64,000 bases of DNA from Schistocerca nitens (Eukaryota; Arthropoda; Insecta; Orthoptera; Acrididae). Shown in pieces: positions 52,083 to 62,470 of the stretch. Made by a program: the position numbers and the translations under genes. How positions within the stretch are numbered: the first letter of the stretch is position 1; each line of letters begins with the position of its first letter. The notes under the pieces are model-generated. The model was not told where the DNA came from and did not search any database. It was given only the letters and a program-made list of their open reading frames with translations. The DNA lies in NCBI RefSeq assembly GCF_023898315.1, contig NC_064621.1:127346521-127410520 (forward strand). Reading direction: 5' to 3'.

Positions 52083-52203
52083 CGTCGCCAACGTAGGATG
52101 TTGGTAACAAACACCGAAGTGCCACTGAAGCCAATTAAACAGCGTAGCCAACGTAGGACGTCGAGAGCAAACACTGCGGTACAACTGATGCCACTGTAAA
52201 CAG
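52083..52203. repeat. two tandem 60-bp units
   Basis: CGTCGCCAACGTAGGATG... (52083-52142) and CGTAGCCAACGTAGGACG... (52143-52203) are imperfect copies, both ending near AAACAG. A two-unit minisatellite; no wider family is seen. Confidence 0.7.
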
Positions 52204-52464
52204 AGATGCTACTCCTAACCAAGCATCATGGACCCATACCTACAAGAATAGCTATTGAAATTACTGCAATTCTGTTTCCAAAGCACAATTATTCAATGGC
52301 TTAGATGCACTCTTCATCGAGAGATTGCTGTTCAATATTTCTAGCCTGTGACCATCTTATTGGGAGGCTAAGTTCAATTGCTACGCAATGCAGCCCTCCA
52401 TACTACAGAAGCACTGTTGCAGAGTGGCGGAACCACTTTTAGCAGATGATCTGCGATGTCTGGA

Positions 52465-52665
52465 TTCAAATGGTTCAAATGGCTCTGAGCACTATAGGAC
52501 TTACCATCTGTGGTCATCAGTCCCCTAGAACTTGGAACTACTTAAACCTAACTAACCTAAGGACATCACACACATCCATGCCCGAGGCAGGATTCGAACC
52601 TGCGACCGTAGCAGTCGCGCGGTTCCGGACTGCGCGCCTAGAACCGCTCGGCCACCGCGGCTGGC
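52465..52665 (-). mobile_element. tRNA-derived SINE, family A
   Basis: Minus-strand full-length copy, with two TTCAAATGG phrases at its tail. Perfect 12-bp target duplication GCGATGTCTGGA (52453-52464, 52666-52677). Confidence 0.95.
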
Positions 52666-52677
52666 GCGATGTCTGGA

Positions 52678-53249
52678 GCTGTAGCGTCTACTGCAATTAG
52701 AAATGGAACTGGTTCACAGTGAAAACTTTGCTCGGACCTTGGAGCACACTCAGAAAACACACTGTACGGACTCTTGAAGGAAAACGGTTAAGCAGTGGAG
52801 TGCAACTTACATCCTAGTGCACAGTGATACTAAGCTCCACGATATTTGTTCCACGTGATGCGTGTTGTGAAACATGGTTGCGTGCTGCCAACGACCTCTC
52901 CAGCCGACAGTTGGAAATTGTTCGTAAAGTATTTGCAGCTGGGTGTGCAGGATAACCCACTCACCCTTCATCGCCGCAGCAAAGTCTACCTTGTCAGGGT
53001 TGCGTCGCTGGTTCACAACAATTTTAATCAATTCATCAACAATAGTAGCACTCAAACTGATGAAGGTCATGTTGGAGGACCTGCACCACCCCACAAATAG
53101 CTCATAAAAAGTTTGTATTTAACCATATCCTATGCTACAATCACTCATCCCTCTGTCATAATAAAAGCCAACCAAATATACGATTCCCGAAACTACTCCC
53201 AATCCTAGAAGCAAAAAATCCCAAACTCAGCCATATAACACTGTGTATG
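52678..53249. other. no recognised feature
   Basis: No supported gene. Short frames on both strands at 52807-53100 mirror each other and show no domain. Confidence 0.4.
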
Positions 53250-53262
53250 TTAATATAACACC

Positions 53263-53544
53263 AGAATGAGATTTTCACTCTGCAGCGGAAACATCCCCCA
53301 GGCTGTGGCTAAGCCATGTCTCCGCAGTATCCTTTCTTTCAGGAGTGCTAGTTCTGCAAGGTTCGCAGGAGAGCTTCTGTAAAGTTTGGAAGGTAGGAGA
53401 CGAGATACTGGCAGAAGTAAAACTGTGAGTACCGCGCGTGAGTTGTGCTTCGGTAGCTCAGTTGGTAGAGCACTTGCCCGCGAATGGCAAAGGTCCCGAG
53501 TTCGGGTCTCGGTCGGGCACACAGTTTTAATCTGCCAGGAAGTT
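53263..53544 (+). mobile_element. tRNA-like inverted-repeat family, left-shortened copy
   Basis: Starts with CAGAATGAGATTTTCACTCT, jumps to AACATCCCCCAGGCTGTGGC as in the second unit at 39400, carries the tRNA-like unit (about 53448-53518) and ends at TAATCTGCCAGGAAG. Target duplication TTAATATAACACC lies at 53250-53262 and 53545-53557. The tandem structure is absent here, so single units can insert. Confidence 0.88.
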
Positions 53545-53557
53545 TTAATATAACACC

Positions 53558-54172
53558 TTCGTGTATATGAAATTCCCTGTTATTCACACCACAGTCCTTT
53601 CCCATTCAAAAGCATAACTACTAAAACTCTATTACTTAAGCATTTACGCTATAAATGTCACACAGATCGTCGCATTCAAGTAGTGAGTCTTCAGCACTCC
53701 ACCATATTGTCTGGTGCAAATAGCCATCTTTGGATCTCTCATTATCACTCTCTAGGGCTTATAGCTCCAGCGCCCTGACCATCAAAGGGATCGACCTTGA
53801 GATTGCAACGACAGAGACAGAACCGAAAATAAACTCTCAGGCCTCCCCCGCCTCCCCCGCGTATATAGATGCAGAACACCATCAGTATGAACAATGACAC
53901 AAGGCCTCTATCGTTTTCCAGGTATACGCTGAATCCGCCTTTAAATGCACTTAATTACTTAGAGAGCCCTGACATAACGCTGCTAACAGAAAATGGAACA
54001 TTATACATCTCTTTCCTATCAGCAGTCTAGTTGATGTACTGGCACTTTCAATAAGATAAGCGGGAAGGAAAGCCTTCATTTTCACAGTAATCAATTTAGT
54101 TGTGCCCTCTATTGAGGTGCATTATTTCGGTTACTTGGCTGTTTGTCTGATTACCCAATTTGCAGTAGGGGG
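53558..54172. other. no recognised gene
   Basis: AT-rich sequence leading into the hammerhead-like relic at 54173. A terminal segment of a retroelement may be included, but no coding part is seen. Confidence 0.4.
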
Positions 54173-54205
54173 GCTTGAAGAGGGTACACTGTAGCGCCGA
54201 AACAG
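54173..54205 (+). ncRNA. hammerhead-like relic (CTTGAAGA variant)
   Basis: CTTGAAGA, a stem-forming GGGTACACTGTAGCGCC, then GAAACAGC. Same order as the relics at 5015 and 10251, but the following sequence differs. Inactive by appearance. Confidence 0.35.
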
Positions 54206-54540
54206 CGTAGACCATTGATTCATTGACAGTCAGCCTCCTCCATCCTATTTGAATTTCCATAACTGTAGGACGAATTACTCAAAGCTTCCTCCCACAGGAC
54301 TTATACCTCATCATTTACAGCCATTTTATCCAATTATCCAATACCTGAGACTAGCATTCCACACTGAATTAACACGGAAACCTCACCTACTAACTATAAA
54401 GCAAAAATCCCGCAGTAGAATAAAGCAACATTTTAGTATTATTTCACAATGTGCACCAATCGTTTCCTTCCTAGTTCCCACTTCCCACATGCCGTGGGTA
54501 CAGTATGACCCACCGACCCTGCATCTACACGCATTCGTCC

Positions 54541-54790
54541 GCAGCTCGTGGTCTCGTGGTCGCGTTCTCGCGTTCTCGCTTTCCGAGCACGGGGTCCCGA
54601 GTTCGATTCCCGGCGGGGTCAGGGATTTACACCTGCCTCGAGGTGACTGGGTGTTTGTGGTGTTCTCCTCATTTTATCACCATCCATGAAAGTGGCGAAG
54701 TTGGACTGAGCAAAGCTTGGGAATTTCTAAGGGCGCTGATAACCGCGCAGTTGAGCGCCCCACAAACCAAAACATCATCATCTCATCATC
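54541..54790 (+). mobile_element. tRNA-derived SINE, family D
   Basis: tRNA-like head GCTCGTGGTCTCGTGGTCGC with B box GAGTTCGATTCCCGGC, like the head at 33079. The body is different (AAAGTGGCGAAGTTGGACTG, AAGGGCGCTGATAACCGCGC) and the end is CATCATC-rich. No clear target duplication. Confidence 0.75.
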
Positions 54791-55085
54791 CTACACTCTT
54801 TCCATATCCTCTCTCAATTTAATTGCAGCAAACAACTAACACCATCCTGAAGTTAGTCGTTGTTATCGTACATTCTAAGGAAAAGAAAGACACGCTGTGA
54901 AGGTAATATCCGAACTGGACGGAAATCGGTAGACATGACGTACATGTGCAGACCAACAAATGATTAAAGCTTCTTGTAGATAATGGATGATTTATTGAAG
55001 AGAAAGAGCTGCACAAATTCGACAAATCAATATCGCCTTTGTCACCTCAGACCCTTATGCATGCAGTTATTCGGCTTAGCATTGA
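54791..55085. other. no recognised feature
   Basis: No supported gene or repeat. Confidence 0.35.
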
Positions 55086-55089
55086 TTGA

Positions 55090-55480
55090 CAGAGTTGCTG
55101 CACGTCCTCCTGACGGGAACCACGCCAAATGCGGTCCAATTGGTGCGTTAGATCGTCAAAATCTCGAGATGAGAGTCCCACCAATAATGCTCCGAACGTT
55201 CTCGATTGGAGAGAGATTGTTGCTTGCCAGGATTTTGGCAGTAGACGTTACTTTGCTGAAATGTAAGCCCAGGAGCACTTGCTATGAAGGGCAACAAAAC
55301 AGAACGTAGAATGTCGTCGATGCACCGCTGTGCGGCAAAGGTGTCGCGCATAGAAACTAAAAGGATCCTACTATGAAATGAAATGCGACCCAGGCCATCA
55401 CCCCTGGGTGTCGAGTCTTGTGGCAGGCGACAGGTCGCTATTCCACCGCTGTCCGGGGCGCTCCAGACACGTCTTCTGCC
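55090..55480 (-). pseudogene. Tc1-like transposase remnant
   Basis: On the minus strand: GDGLGRISFHSRILLVSMRD, TFAAQRCIDDILRSVLLPF and APGLTFQQSN, matching the middle of Tc1 transposases (GAISFHSRSPLV, RYIDDILRPVLLPF, GLTFQQDN). The second catalytic Asp (QQDN) reads Ser here. Further sequence towards 55090 is shifted. A third Tc1 family in this window, old. Confidence 0.6.
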
Positions 55481-57245
55481 CGATAATCTTAAGTTTTCAC
55501 TTGGTAATACAAACTCGTAATTGCCGCAGTCTGCATACGAAAGCTCTAAACTAGTGGAAAATATGGCGCTGTTGGTGTCAGGAAGTTGTTTTAATGAACA
55601 ACTTGTTCGTGTTGTATGAAAATCAGGTTTAGCAATAAACATAAAAAAGGGGATAAGATGCACAATCAATAGAGAAACTGGACCCTAAGAACAACATTTA
55701 TTGAAAATCACATCAGGATCGGACTATCCGCCTTAGAAACAATAAATCATTCTTAACCAGCTCACTGTATACACAATAAAGGAATGTAGAAGCACTTGGT
55801 ACAATTAGAAGATAGGACGATGCTACAGTATATACACATAGACCTGTATCAAATGAGAAGTCAGTGTCCGGAAGTAAAGAAAATGTAACGGGACACTATT
55901 GGTAGATACTCTTGTCTAATCTTTAATAAAATAGCCATAATCAGTGCAAACGAGAACTTCACAAATATACGCATTATCCAAAATATTACGAAGTTTTCCA
56001 TTTTATGTTTAGTCTGCTTCTTTGCATCATTTGGTTGTGTAGCCCCTTTGTGGGTTTATGTAAATTTCATGTCAAAATATGTTTTATTTTCTTTGACATG
56101 TTGGAAAATAAGGTTTCTTGTAGATCCGCCATGTCAAAACTCCTCATACAACAGTAAACATTGTGGGAGCTTGCTTGTATTTTTCTTTCGTCAGTATCGG
56201 TACTCTTCGTTCAGTCCAAGCTGCTGCTTGGCGAAACTGCTGGTGGCACCGACCCTGAATGAAAAATGCCGTTATAGTCTCTCACATCAGCCACCCCACC
56301 GGGTGTCCGTGCGAAGAGTACTAGTCTCAGTCCAAGTGGGTATAATGATCAGTCGGAAACAGTCGTATTTTACTTATTACAAGAATATACGCAAGAGATC
56401 GTACGCTTTCTTCAGTAGTAATGCATGTTTCTTCTTCATTCTAATATTTAGCGTCAGATTTTCCTTCAATTTTAGAGATCAGCATTTCTAACTTTTACAC
56501 GAACTAGGTCATTTCTAGTAGAAGTAATATTATGAAGGATACCGTTACATAGTACGTCACACCTCTGTTGTTGGCTGGAAATGATTGACGTACTATTAAA
56601 CCGTAGAACCAAAAATGTGCTCCGCACTGGGTTTCTCAGAGTCTGAATGAAAACCTTGTACATCAGATATGAGTGGAACTGCCTCCAGAGAAAGGTTATA
56701 TGTCCATAAGTGGCAGGTCTAACAAGAATAACATTTTGTTACTTACGGTTCAGGAACAGATGTCATATAATTCCCTCATAGCTCAGTAAATTACATAGAC
56801 TGTAAACGTTGGTATTAGCACCTTGTATTGAATACAGAAATAATTACTTTCTTATTAGGATATCACTAAACAAACCTAATTAATAAAAATAGTCTCTGAC
56901 TCATCAAAATCGTTCACTATTCCACTTTTACGAAAATGTACATCATGTTAACGCATTTTTTTCAGCTGGCTCTGTTTTCCATTACGAAGGTTCTCTTTTA
57001 AAACAGTAACATATTCTGAATATTAATTACGTCATGTTCGCTGTATCTAACAAGGAAAGGTCACCAGTGGTCAGATGTATTTTTTGTAGACATATAGACT
57101 CATTGCAATGACGGTGGTTTTTGGTTTTGCATAGATTTGTTTAGCGCTCAGCAAAAATTCCTGTTATTCTTGAATCCAAAACAATGCTTAACAATACGAA
57201 ACAACTGTCAAACATAGGAATTACACAGCAAAACGGTTTCAGATA
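55481..57245. other. large unassigned stretch
   Basis: AT-rich with no supported gene. A 147-codon plus-strand frame (56048-56491) is rich in Phe, Ser and Cys, has no domain and looks accidental. Confidence 0.4.
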
Positions 57246-57257
57246 ACTGCTTGGTAG

Positions 57258-57301
57258 ATTGACCTAGGTTTCGACACCTCTAAGTGTGTCTCCAGCAGAA
57301 T
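57258..57301 (-). ncRNA. degenerate hammerhead-like motif, PLE terminal repeat
   Basis: On the minus strand: ATT-CTGCTGG-AGACAC...GTGTC-GAAAC-CTAG-GTC-AAT. Stem II and the GAAA...GUC half agree with the copies at 57.8 and 58.1 kb; box I is altered. A third, more eroded terminal repeat of the same PLE family in the same orientation as the coding remains. Confidence 0.55.
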
Positions 57302-57796
57302 GGAAATTTGAGAAACCCTATAAAATAACACGTAGAAAATTAAGTATGACAAAAAACATTAACCAAGACGACAATTGTCATGACGTACAATGGTTACTTG
57401 CGTACAATTACGTTGCGAGAAAGCAATGGTCAGAGTATATAGCAGCTACGTTCGAGTCAAAAATAAAATAAAACACGTTCCAGCATTTAGCACACACGCC
57501 TAGCTAGGAACATTAGACTGATCGGCCCACTGGCGTACACTGCTGCTAAGAAAACAATGCAGGTTGTGCAGCCTGTCGGGCGCGGACAGTGACACGTGCC
57601 CATTTGAAACAATATATCAGAAATAACTGATATAACGACAGTTAATTATAAGTACAAAATAAAAAGGTAGGTGGCTTAAGGTATTTTTGAAAATACACAG
57701 TAGTCAAGCCATCTATTAGGCTTTACAGAAATTACTATTACTTAAAGTTTGAAAAATATGTAAAAATCTGCCAACCGGTTGCATAGGTTTTCTATA

Positions 57797-57845
57797 TACC
57801 TTGACCAGGTTTCGTCACCTCTAAGGGTGACTACATCAGAAGGTA
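57797..57845 (-). ncRNA. hammerhead ribozyme, type I minimal form (left arm)
   Basis: On the minus strand: stem I TACCTT/AAGGTA (6 perfect pairs), box I CTGATGT (consensus CUGAUGA, last base changed), stem II GTCACC/GGTGAC (6 perfect pairs, loop CTTAGA), box II GAAA, stem III of two pairs (A-U, C-G, loop CTG), and cleavage triplet GUC. These short stem III forms are the type described for Penelope-like elements. One extra base lies between box I and stem II. Activity is unknown because of the changed box I base. Confidence 0.75.
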
Positions 57846-58062
57846 AGGTGATTACATGAAGAACATACCGTCAGAGATGTACAGTGATTTAAGAGCTGAG
57901 TTGCTCAAGTCATACATTAAAATATAAGTAACCGGTGTTACTTATGTTTTAATGTTCGACTTTTTGAAGAACATTATGTCTTATATTTTAATGTATAACT
58001 TGAGCAACTCAGCTCTTAAATCACTATACATCTTTGACGATATGTTCTTCATGTAATCACCT

Positions 58063-58110
58063 TACTTTCCGATGAAGTCACCGTTAGAGGTGTGAAACCT
58101 GGTCAAGGTA
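58063..58110 (+). ncRNA. hammerhead ribozyme-like, type I minimal form (right arm)
   Basis: Stem I TACTTT with AAGGTA (one wobble or mismatch), box I CCGATGA, stem II CACC/GGTG, GAAA (58094-58097), stem III A-U and C-G with loop CTG, triplet GUC (58102-58104), then AAGGTA. The sister copy on the left arm has the complementary defects: box I is changed at a different base in each arm. Confidence 0.72.
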
Positions 58111-58159
58111 TATAGAAAACCTATGCAACATGTTGGCAGATTTTTACATATTTTTCAAA

Positions 58160-58535
58160 TTTGTGTATACGGTTGCTGCAAACGTTAGCCATGTTCAAAG
58201 TGTTACGTAAAGGGAAGAATAATGTAGAACATTTGTACAGAAAGCTGTATAATCCAAAAAATATCTGCATGAAGGTAACTATAGTACTGCACATCTATGA
58301 AATTCGAAAAAAAAAATTATCTTTTGAAACTAGAGGCAGAAAAACATAGTAAATAATAGTTGAATCAAAATATCGCGAGTGGTGGAATAAAACGATTGAA
58401 AAAAATTTTGTCACATAATTGTAACTGTTGGTTGAGGACGAGGTCATCGTTTTTAGAAATATGCCTGAAAATCTCTAGCTCTTCGAGTACATGGAACATA
58501 TGAACTTTCTTTTCTCTATGTAAAATGAAAATTTC
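58160..58535. other. no gene; probably PLE 3' non-coding part
   Basis: AT-rich spacer between the inverted terminal repeats and the PLE endonuclease remains. Short frames only. Confidence 0.35.
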
Positions 58536-58539
58536 TTCA

Positions 58540-59240
58540 ACACTTTTCGGTTAGCGACAGGAAATTATCAGATGATCAACAAAAGTGGAATTATGTACGT
58601 TAATGCCTCTTTATCCCAATAAATGTTCCTTGCACCTGACACTAAAAGATCTTCCTGTTTGTCCTATATAATAAACGGGACACTTATCACAAGTGACTTT
58701 ATACGTCCCTGAACTGTATACAGGAGCAACTGTGGACTTCAGATTATTTTTACGAATTATTGTTAGTGGAGAATTTAACTTTGCATCGTATTTTGCAGCA
58801 AGAAGACGACCAATTTTTTAAGAAATAGAGCCTAGAAATGGAATCGAGGTAACATTTTTGTACTCGTTACTGTCAGAAACAGCACTGTTGCCTTAAGATG
58901 TCACTTTAGCGTAAGTCTTAACTTTGAGATCTTGTCAGCTATCGAGGGATCATAGCCGTTATTAACTGCAATAGTTTTTATTATATGCATGTCTTTCTCG
59001 AGCTTAACAGATGACAAAGGTACAGAAATTGCAAAACGAATGTCTGAATGGAAAAACGTTTCTTTGTGGCAATGAGGATCCACTGAACTAGCGGGCACAT
59101 TTTGCTCTGTATTAGTGGCTTTTAGAAAAATACCGAATGATAGGCTGTCGTTGTCAATAGCAATAGTGAGTTCCAAGCAAGTAACCTGACGATTGCTATT
59201 TTCTAATTCACAAGTGAACCAAACAGTTATATGCATCCGG
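58540..59240 (-). pseudogene. Penelope-like element: RT end and GIY-YIG endonuclease, decayed
   Basis: Minus-strand 59236-58901 encodes CLELTIAIDNDSLSFGIFLK, SVDPHCHKETFFHSDIRFAI and IIKTIAVNNGYDPSIADKI. This is the PLE reverse transcriptase C-terminal region (LDLTI...LSF.IFRKPT...HP.SHK...I..IA..NGY). Further on, about 58730-58610 reads GTYKVTCDKCPVYYIGQTGR and SFSVRCKEHL, the GIY-YIG catalytic start (here TYK...YIG), including the CDKC zinc-finger-like pair of the family and the catalytic Arg. The link between both and the C-terminus are interrupted. Element sense agrees with the left-arm hammerhead. Confidence 0.75.
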
Positions 59241-59980
59241 TTGGCTTCGTAATTCTTGTGTTTGAAAATTATACACTGTTGCTGAAAAACACCTATGTTT
59301 AAAACAGTAACATTTCTACCCGCACAGACTGTACAAAAATACGAACCACCCCTATTTTGTTTAATGCTTGTAAAATTTTGTGAAAAAACTTGTAAATGTC
59401 GTCCTCAAACAACTCTTCTGGAATGCAGATTGTGATTTATTGAGGATATTGTTGTTGCTCAAGTGGGATACTAGTCTAGAATACATCAAATTCTCTGTTT
59501 CATTACCCACTGTCACTCAGTACTAGGGAACATCTAACTGGTCTGCCTCAGTGGCACTCGATCTTGCAATTGCCTGTTCGACTCTAAGAGACGAAGAAAA
59601 ACAGTTGTCCTCAATATTAATGGGTACTTGTCAACGGTGTACTGTTTACTGCTGTTGAACTATTACTAGATGATTGGCAAGAAGAAATCAGTGGTTATAA
59701 TGAGATGTTACAGGCATATGTGTTAAGATTATTGATTAACTTCCTGGAGAACCTCGCATTTTTTTTTTTTTTTTTTTTTTTTTAAGGAGAGAGGGAAGAA
59801 GAAGTGAGAACGATTCCGGTTCGGATACAATTCGTGCCTTATTATGTAGGGTATTTGGCTGCGTCAGTCACAGTACTCTTCTTGATAAACTGACGGTTTA
59901 ACCAACCAATGGATAACGTCATATCCAACCAAAAACACGCAGAAATTTGTGCTTCATAATTCATCCAAAGTAGTCGAGGG
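59241..59980. other. unassigned, with a T24 run
   Basis: May hold more PLE sequence on the minus strand near 59270-59460. A pure T run at about 59759-59783 could be the poly(A) tail of an unrecognised minus-strand retroposon. No gene supported. Confidence 0.35.
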
Positions 59981-60283
59981 AAATTAACTTGACCGGGGAG
60001 AAATCAAGTAATGTGTTTCCCAGGGCCCAATCTTAAGTTCGCAATTGTTGCTCATATCTCTAAACGACCTTCCGCCTAAAGCACAACAAATAGAATTACT
60101 TCTTTTTGAGGAGGACACCAGTATTTTTATCAGTCAATGCATACATACAAAAAGAAGAAATGGTAAAGAGTGTGCTTAAAACTAATTTCGAGTGCTACAC
60201 GATATGTTATATGAGAGATAACCGCAGCCATAGGTCGACACGAATAATAACCGCTTGGGTCCTCTTGTAAATAATTTATTTAG

Positions 60284-60322
60284 GGATCGGTTTCGTAGCC
60301 TAGATGTCACATCATCAGGTTC
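60284..60322 (-). ncRNA. hammerhead-like motif, left arm of second pair
   Basis: On the minus strand: CTGATGA exact, then TGTGACATCTAGGCTAC (weak stem II), then GAAACCGATCC. The GGUC-type end has one change, and stem I is not clear. Confidence 0.5.
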
Positions 60323-60424
60323 CACATGGTGAATCATGACATTGAAGTTGCAACATGGATGTCATTTATTCGTAGACAAGGAATTTCTGGTCCAGTCCTT
60401 GTTGCAAGTTTAATGCAATGATTT

Positions 60425-60470
60425 AAACTACTGATGATTTGGCTCCTAGGGTACGAAACTGGGCGTTACG
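60425..60470 (+). ncRNA. hammerhead-like motif, right arm of second pair
   Basis: CTGATGA (60431-60437) exact, TTTGGCTCCTAGGGTAC (weak stem II), GAAA (60455-60458), CTGGGCG where CUGGUC-like would be expected. Diverged sister of the left-arm motif. Confidence 0.5.
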
Positions 60471-61135
60471 TAAATTATTACCAAGAGGCGCCGAGCGTTA
60501 TTATTCGAGGTATCTCTCAATTATAAAAAGGTAGAACATATTCAGTTCTGCACATCTAAAGTTGCTACAGCAATGGAAAATGCAACGCATGAGGAAGAAA
60601 TAAAACCTGCGATGGAAAATTCGAAACATGTGGGTGTCCGTATTTATGATAATTTAAACCGGAAAGAGTGCGTTTTGCAGAGCGTAAAACAATTTAGTAT
60701 AGCCACATAATTGCAAATCCTAAGCAGAAATAAACCAGTAAGTTGACATATTTTGTGTATTTCCATTGAGCAATGTCATTTAGAATAATGTTGTGGGATA
60801 ACTCATCGCTAAGAGAGAAAGTCTTCGTTGCTCAAACACGTGCTCACCAATGATCCCCTGGTTGACATCTGTTTCAGGAGTTTTAAACTCTGATTACTGC
60901 TTCACAGCATATTTATTTCTTCACGAAGTTTGTAGTAAATAACCCACTGTTCAAAAATGTTCAAATGTGTGTGAAATCTTATGGGATGTAACTGTTAAGG
61001 TCATCAGTCCCTAAGCTTACACACTACTTAAGCTAAATTATCCTAACGACAAACACACACAACCTTGCCCGAGGGAGGACTCGAACCTCCGCCAGGACCA
61101 GCCGCACAGTCCATGACTGCAGCGCCTTAGATCGC

Positions 61136-61416
61136 TTTTTTTTCACTTTGTTCTTTATTGATCGCTGTGTGTGGTCGTTGTGGAAGTCACGTGACATCCG
61201 GACAAGTTCGTTTGTTGATCCTTCCACGCAGTTTTTTTTAACAAAGTTTCACATCTTTTTTTTATCTCATTTTGTTCGCTGTAGTTCGTTCCATCCGCTC
61301 GGGGCGGATGTCGTCAGACACACGTTTAAGTTCTTTGTTGATCGATTAACTCAGTTTTTCTATTACAGAGGGCAGCTAACCCTCTGACCGAACACGCTGG
61401 GCTACCGTGCCGGCCC
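61136..61416 (-). mobile_element. SINE with poly(A), tRNA-like head (family E)
   Basis: On the minus strand it begins GCCGGCACGGTAGCCCAGCG, TGTTCGGTCAGAGGGTTAGC (tRNA-like A and B regions) and ends in an A run (plus-strand T run 61136-61143). A body of ~200 bp has repeated GATCAACAAA(G/C)GAAC phrases. Inserted in the head of the family B SINE. Confidence 0.7.
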
Positions 61417-61437
61417 CGCTCGGCTAATCCCGCGCGG

Positions 61438-61675
61438 TTGGTTGGTTGGTTGGTTTGGGGAAGGAGACCAGACAGCGTGGTCATCGGTCTCATCGGATTA
61501 GGGAAGGATGGGGTAGGAAGTCGGCCGTGCCCTTTCAGAGGAACCATCCCGGCATTTACCTGGAGTGATTTAGGGAAATCACGGAAAACCTAAATCTGGA
61601 TGGCCGGACGCGGGATTGAACCGTCGTCCTCCCGAATGCGAGTCCAGTGTCTAACCACTGCGCCACCTCGCTCGG
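61438..61675 (-). mobile_element. tRNA-derived SINE, family C (innermost)
   Basis: Minus-strand copy of the family at 7361: head CCGAGCGAGGTGGCGCAGTG, tail with (CCAA)n. Target duplication TAATCCCGCGCGG lies at 61425-61437 and 61676-61688 and is made of family B SINE head sequence, which proves the order of insertion. Confidence 0.93.
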
Positions 61676-61699
61676 TAATCCCGCGCGGCTAACCCACTG

Positions 61700-62035
61700 C
61701 AGTTGAAAAAGGATCAGTGATGTACATAGCTACAATACTAAAAGAAAATAATTGCTTTTAGTACTACACATTAAGGTTGCCTTTATCACAAGAAGGTGTG
61801 CACAGTATGGTCACCAGAAATATTGACTCGTTATTGATCATCATGATTAACAGTGCAAGTGATTCACGGAACATGAAACTAACCAACTAACAAGTTATAG
61901 GTAGGTGTTCACTTTTCTGAGACGTTCTTATACCATCAAGTCAGTTCAAAGCGTATTTAACCTAGCTTCATTACAATTATACTGGAACGGAGCTACATAA
62001 AGACAAACTCTTGCCACCGCTGTGGTTGCCTGGAG
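61700..62035. other. no recognised feature
   Basis: AT-rich, no supported gene. Confidence 0.4.
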
Positions 62036-62039
62036 TGGA

Positions 62040-62470
62040 GACAATAAATTTTTGTGCGCCCAGATGCACTCTTGGTGCGCTGCGGCGCTGGGAAGGGCAG
62101 TTGGCGGCGATGTAATAAAAGGGGAGTGAGGAAGACAAGAGCCGGCCGGACCTTTGTCGGACAGCGCCTCTCTCTCGCTCGCCCTGTGATGTCTGAATTA
62201 AACTTTACGGCTCCCCTCAGATTGAGCGAGGCGCTCGCTTTTATTTGCTCTCGCTTTTTGCCGCCGTCCGCAGCTACGGCCAGCCCGTGATGTGGGAAAC
62301 GCCGCGCCGTCGATAAGACAAGGGCCGTAAAGAGAACAGCCCCCCCCCCCACACCCCCCCACCCGCAGCGTGTTTTCCAGCAACTTCCACCCTGGCGGCA
62401 GCTCCGTTGCTTGTTGTCTCAGACGGGGAACGGGCACCTAGTTCCAGCAGTTGTTTACATCACAGCTTTC
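62040..62470. other. CpG-rich island, unassigned
   Basis: GC-rich with many CpG (GCCGCCGTCCGCAGCTACGG), a C-run (62341-62352) and a TCTCTCTCGCTCGCCC stretch. Open frames on both strands (for example minus 61993-62352) overlap and lack a domain. A possible promoter-associated island of a neighbouring gene. Confidence 0.4.

Larger units (their letters stand above)
57749..58159. repeat. inverted pair of PLE terminal repeats
   Basis: Arms 57749-57928 and 57981-58159 are reverse complements over about 180 bp with few mismatches, around a 52-bp spacer. Each arm carries one hammerhead-like motif followed by AAGGTATATAGAAAACCTAT. The motifs point outward. The next PLE coding remains (58540-59240, minus) lie to the right. 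Confidence 0.88.
60195..60540. repeat. second inverted pair of PLE-type terminal repeats
   Basis: The left arm (about 60205-60375, minus sense) and right arm (about 60395-60535, plus sense) are diverged reverse complements. Both contain box CTGATGA, a stem ending TAC-GAAAC, then AAATTATT(T)AC and AAGAGG and GCGxTTATTATTCG. It belongs to a different family from the 57.7 kb pair, but the architecture is identical. It interrupts the CR1-like fossil. Confidence 0.7.
59985..60949 (+). pseudogene. CR1-like LINE reverse transcriptase fossil, split
   Basis: 60005-60180 reads VFPRAQS...LLLISLNDLPPKAQQIEL and LLFEEDTSIFIS, a worn GVxQGSxLGPLLFLIYINDLP...LFADDTxI block in which the catalytic AspAsp is EED. 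60600-60949 resumes with HVGVRIYDNLNRKECVLQSV (compare FLGVxIDxNLxWKxHV) and later residues of the same region. The intervening 60190-60540 is a PLE terminal-repeat pair, and a SINE follows at 60950. Very old. Confidence 0.55.
60950..61689 (-). mobile_element. tRNA-derived SINE, family B, containing two more SINEs
   Basis: Minus-strand family B copy: tail at 60950-61075, B box region 61076-61090, head split by insertions and ending with the CCGCGCGGCT stretch at 61681-61690. Target duplication TAACCCACTG lies at 60940-60949 and 61690-61699. Two other SINEs lie in its head. Confidence 0.88.

Noticed and set aside
56048-56491. 147-codon membrane-like protein
   Set aside because: Phe/Ser-rich frame typical of T-rich DNA, no signal organisation and no family similarity.
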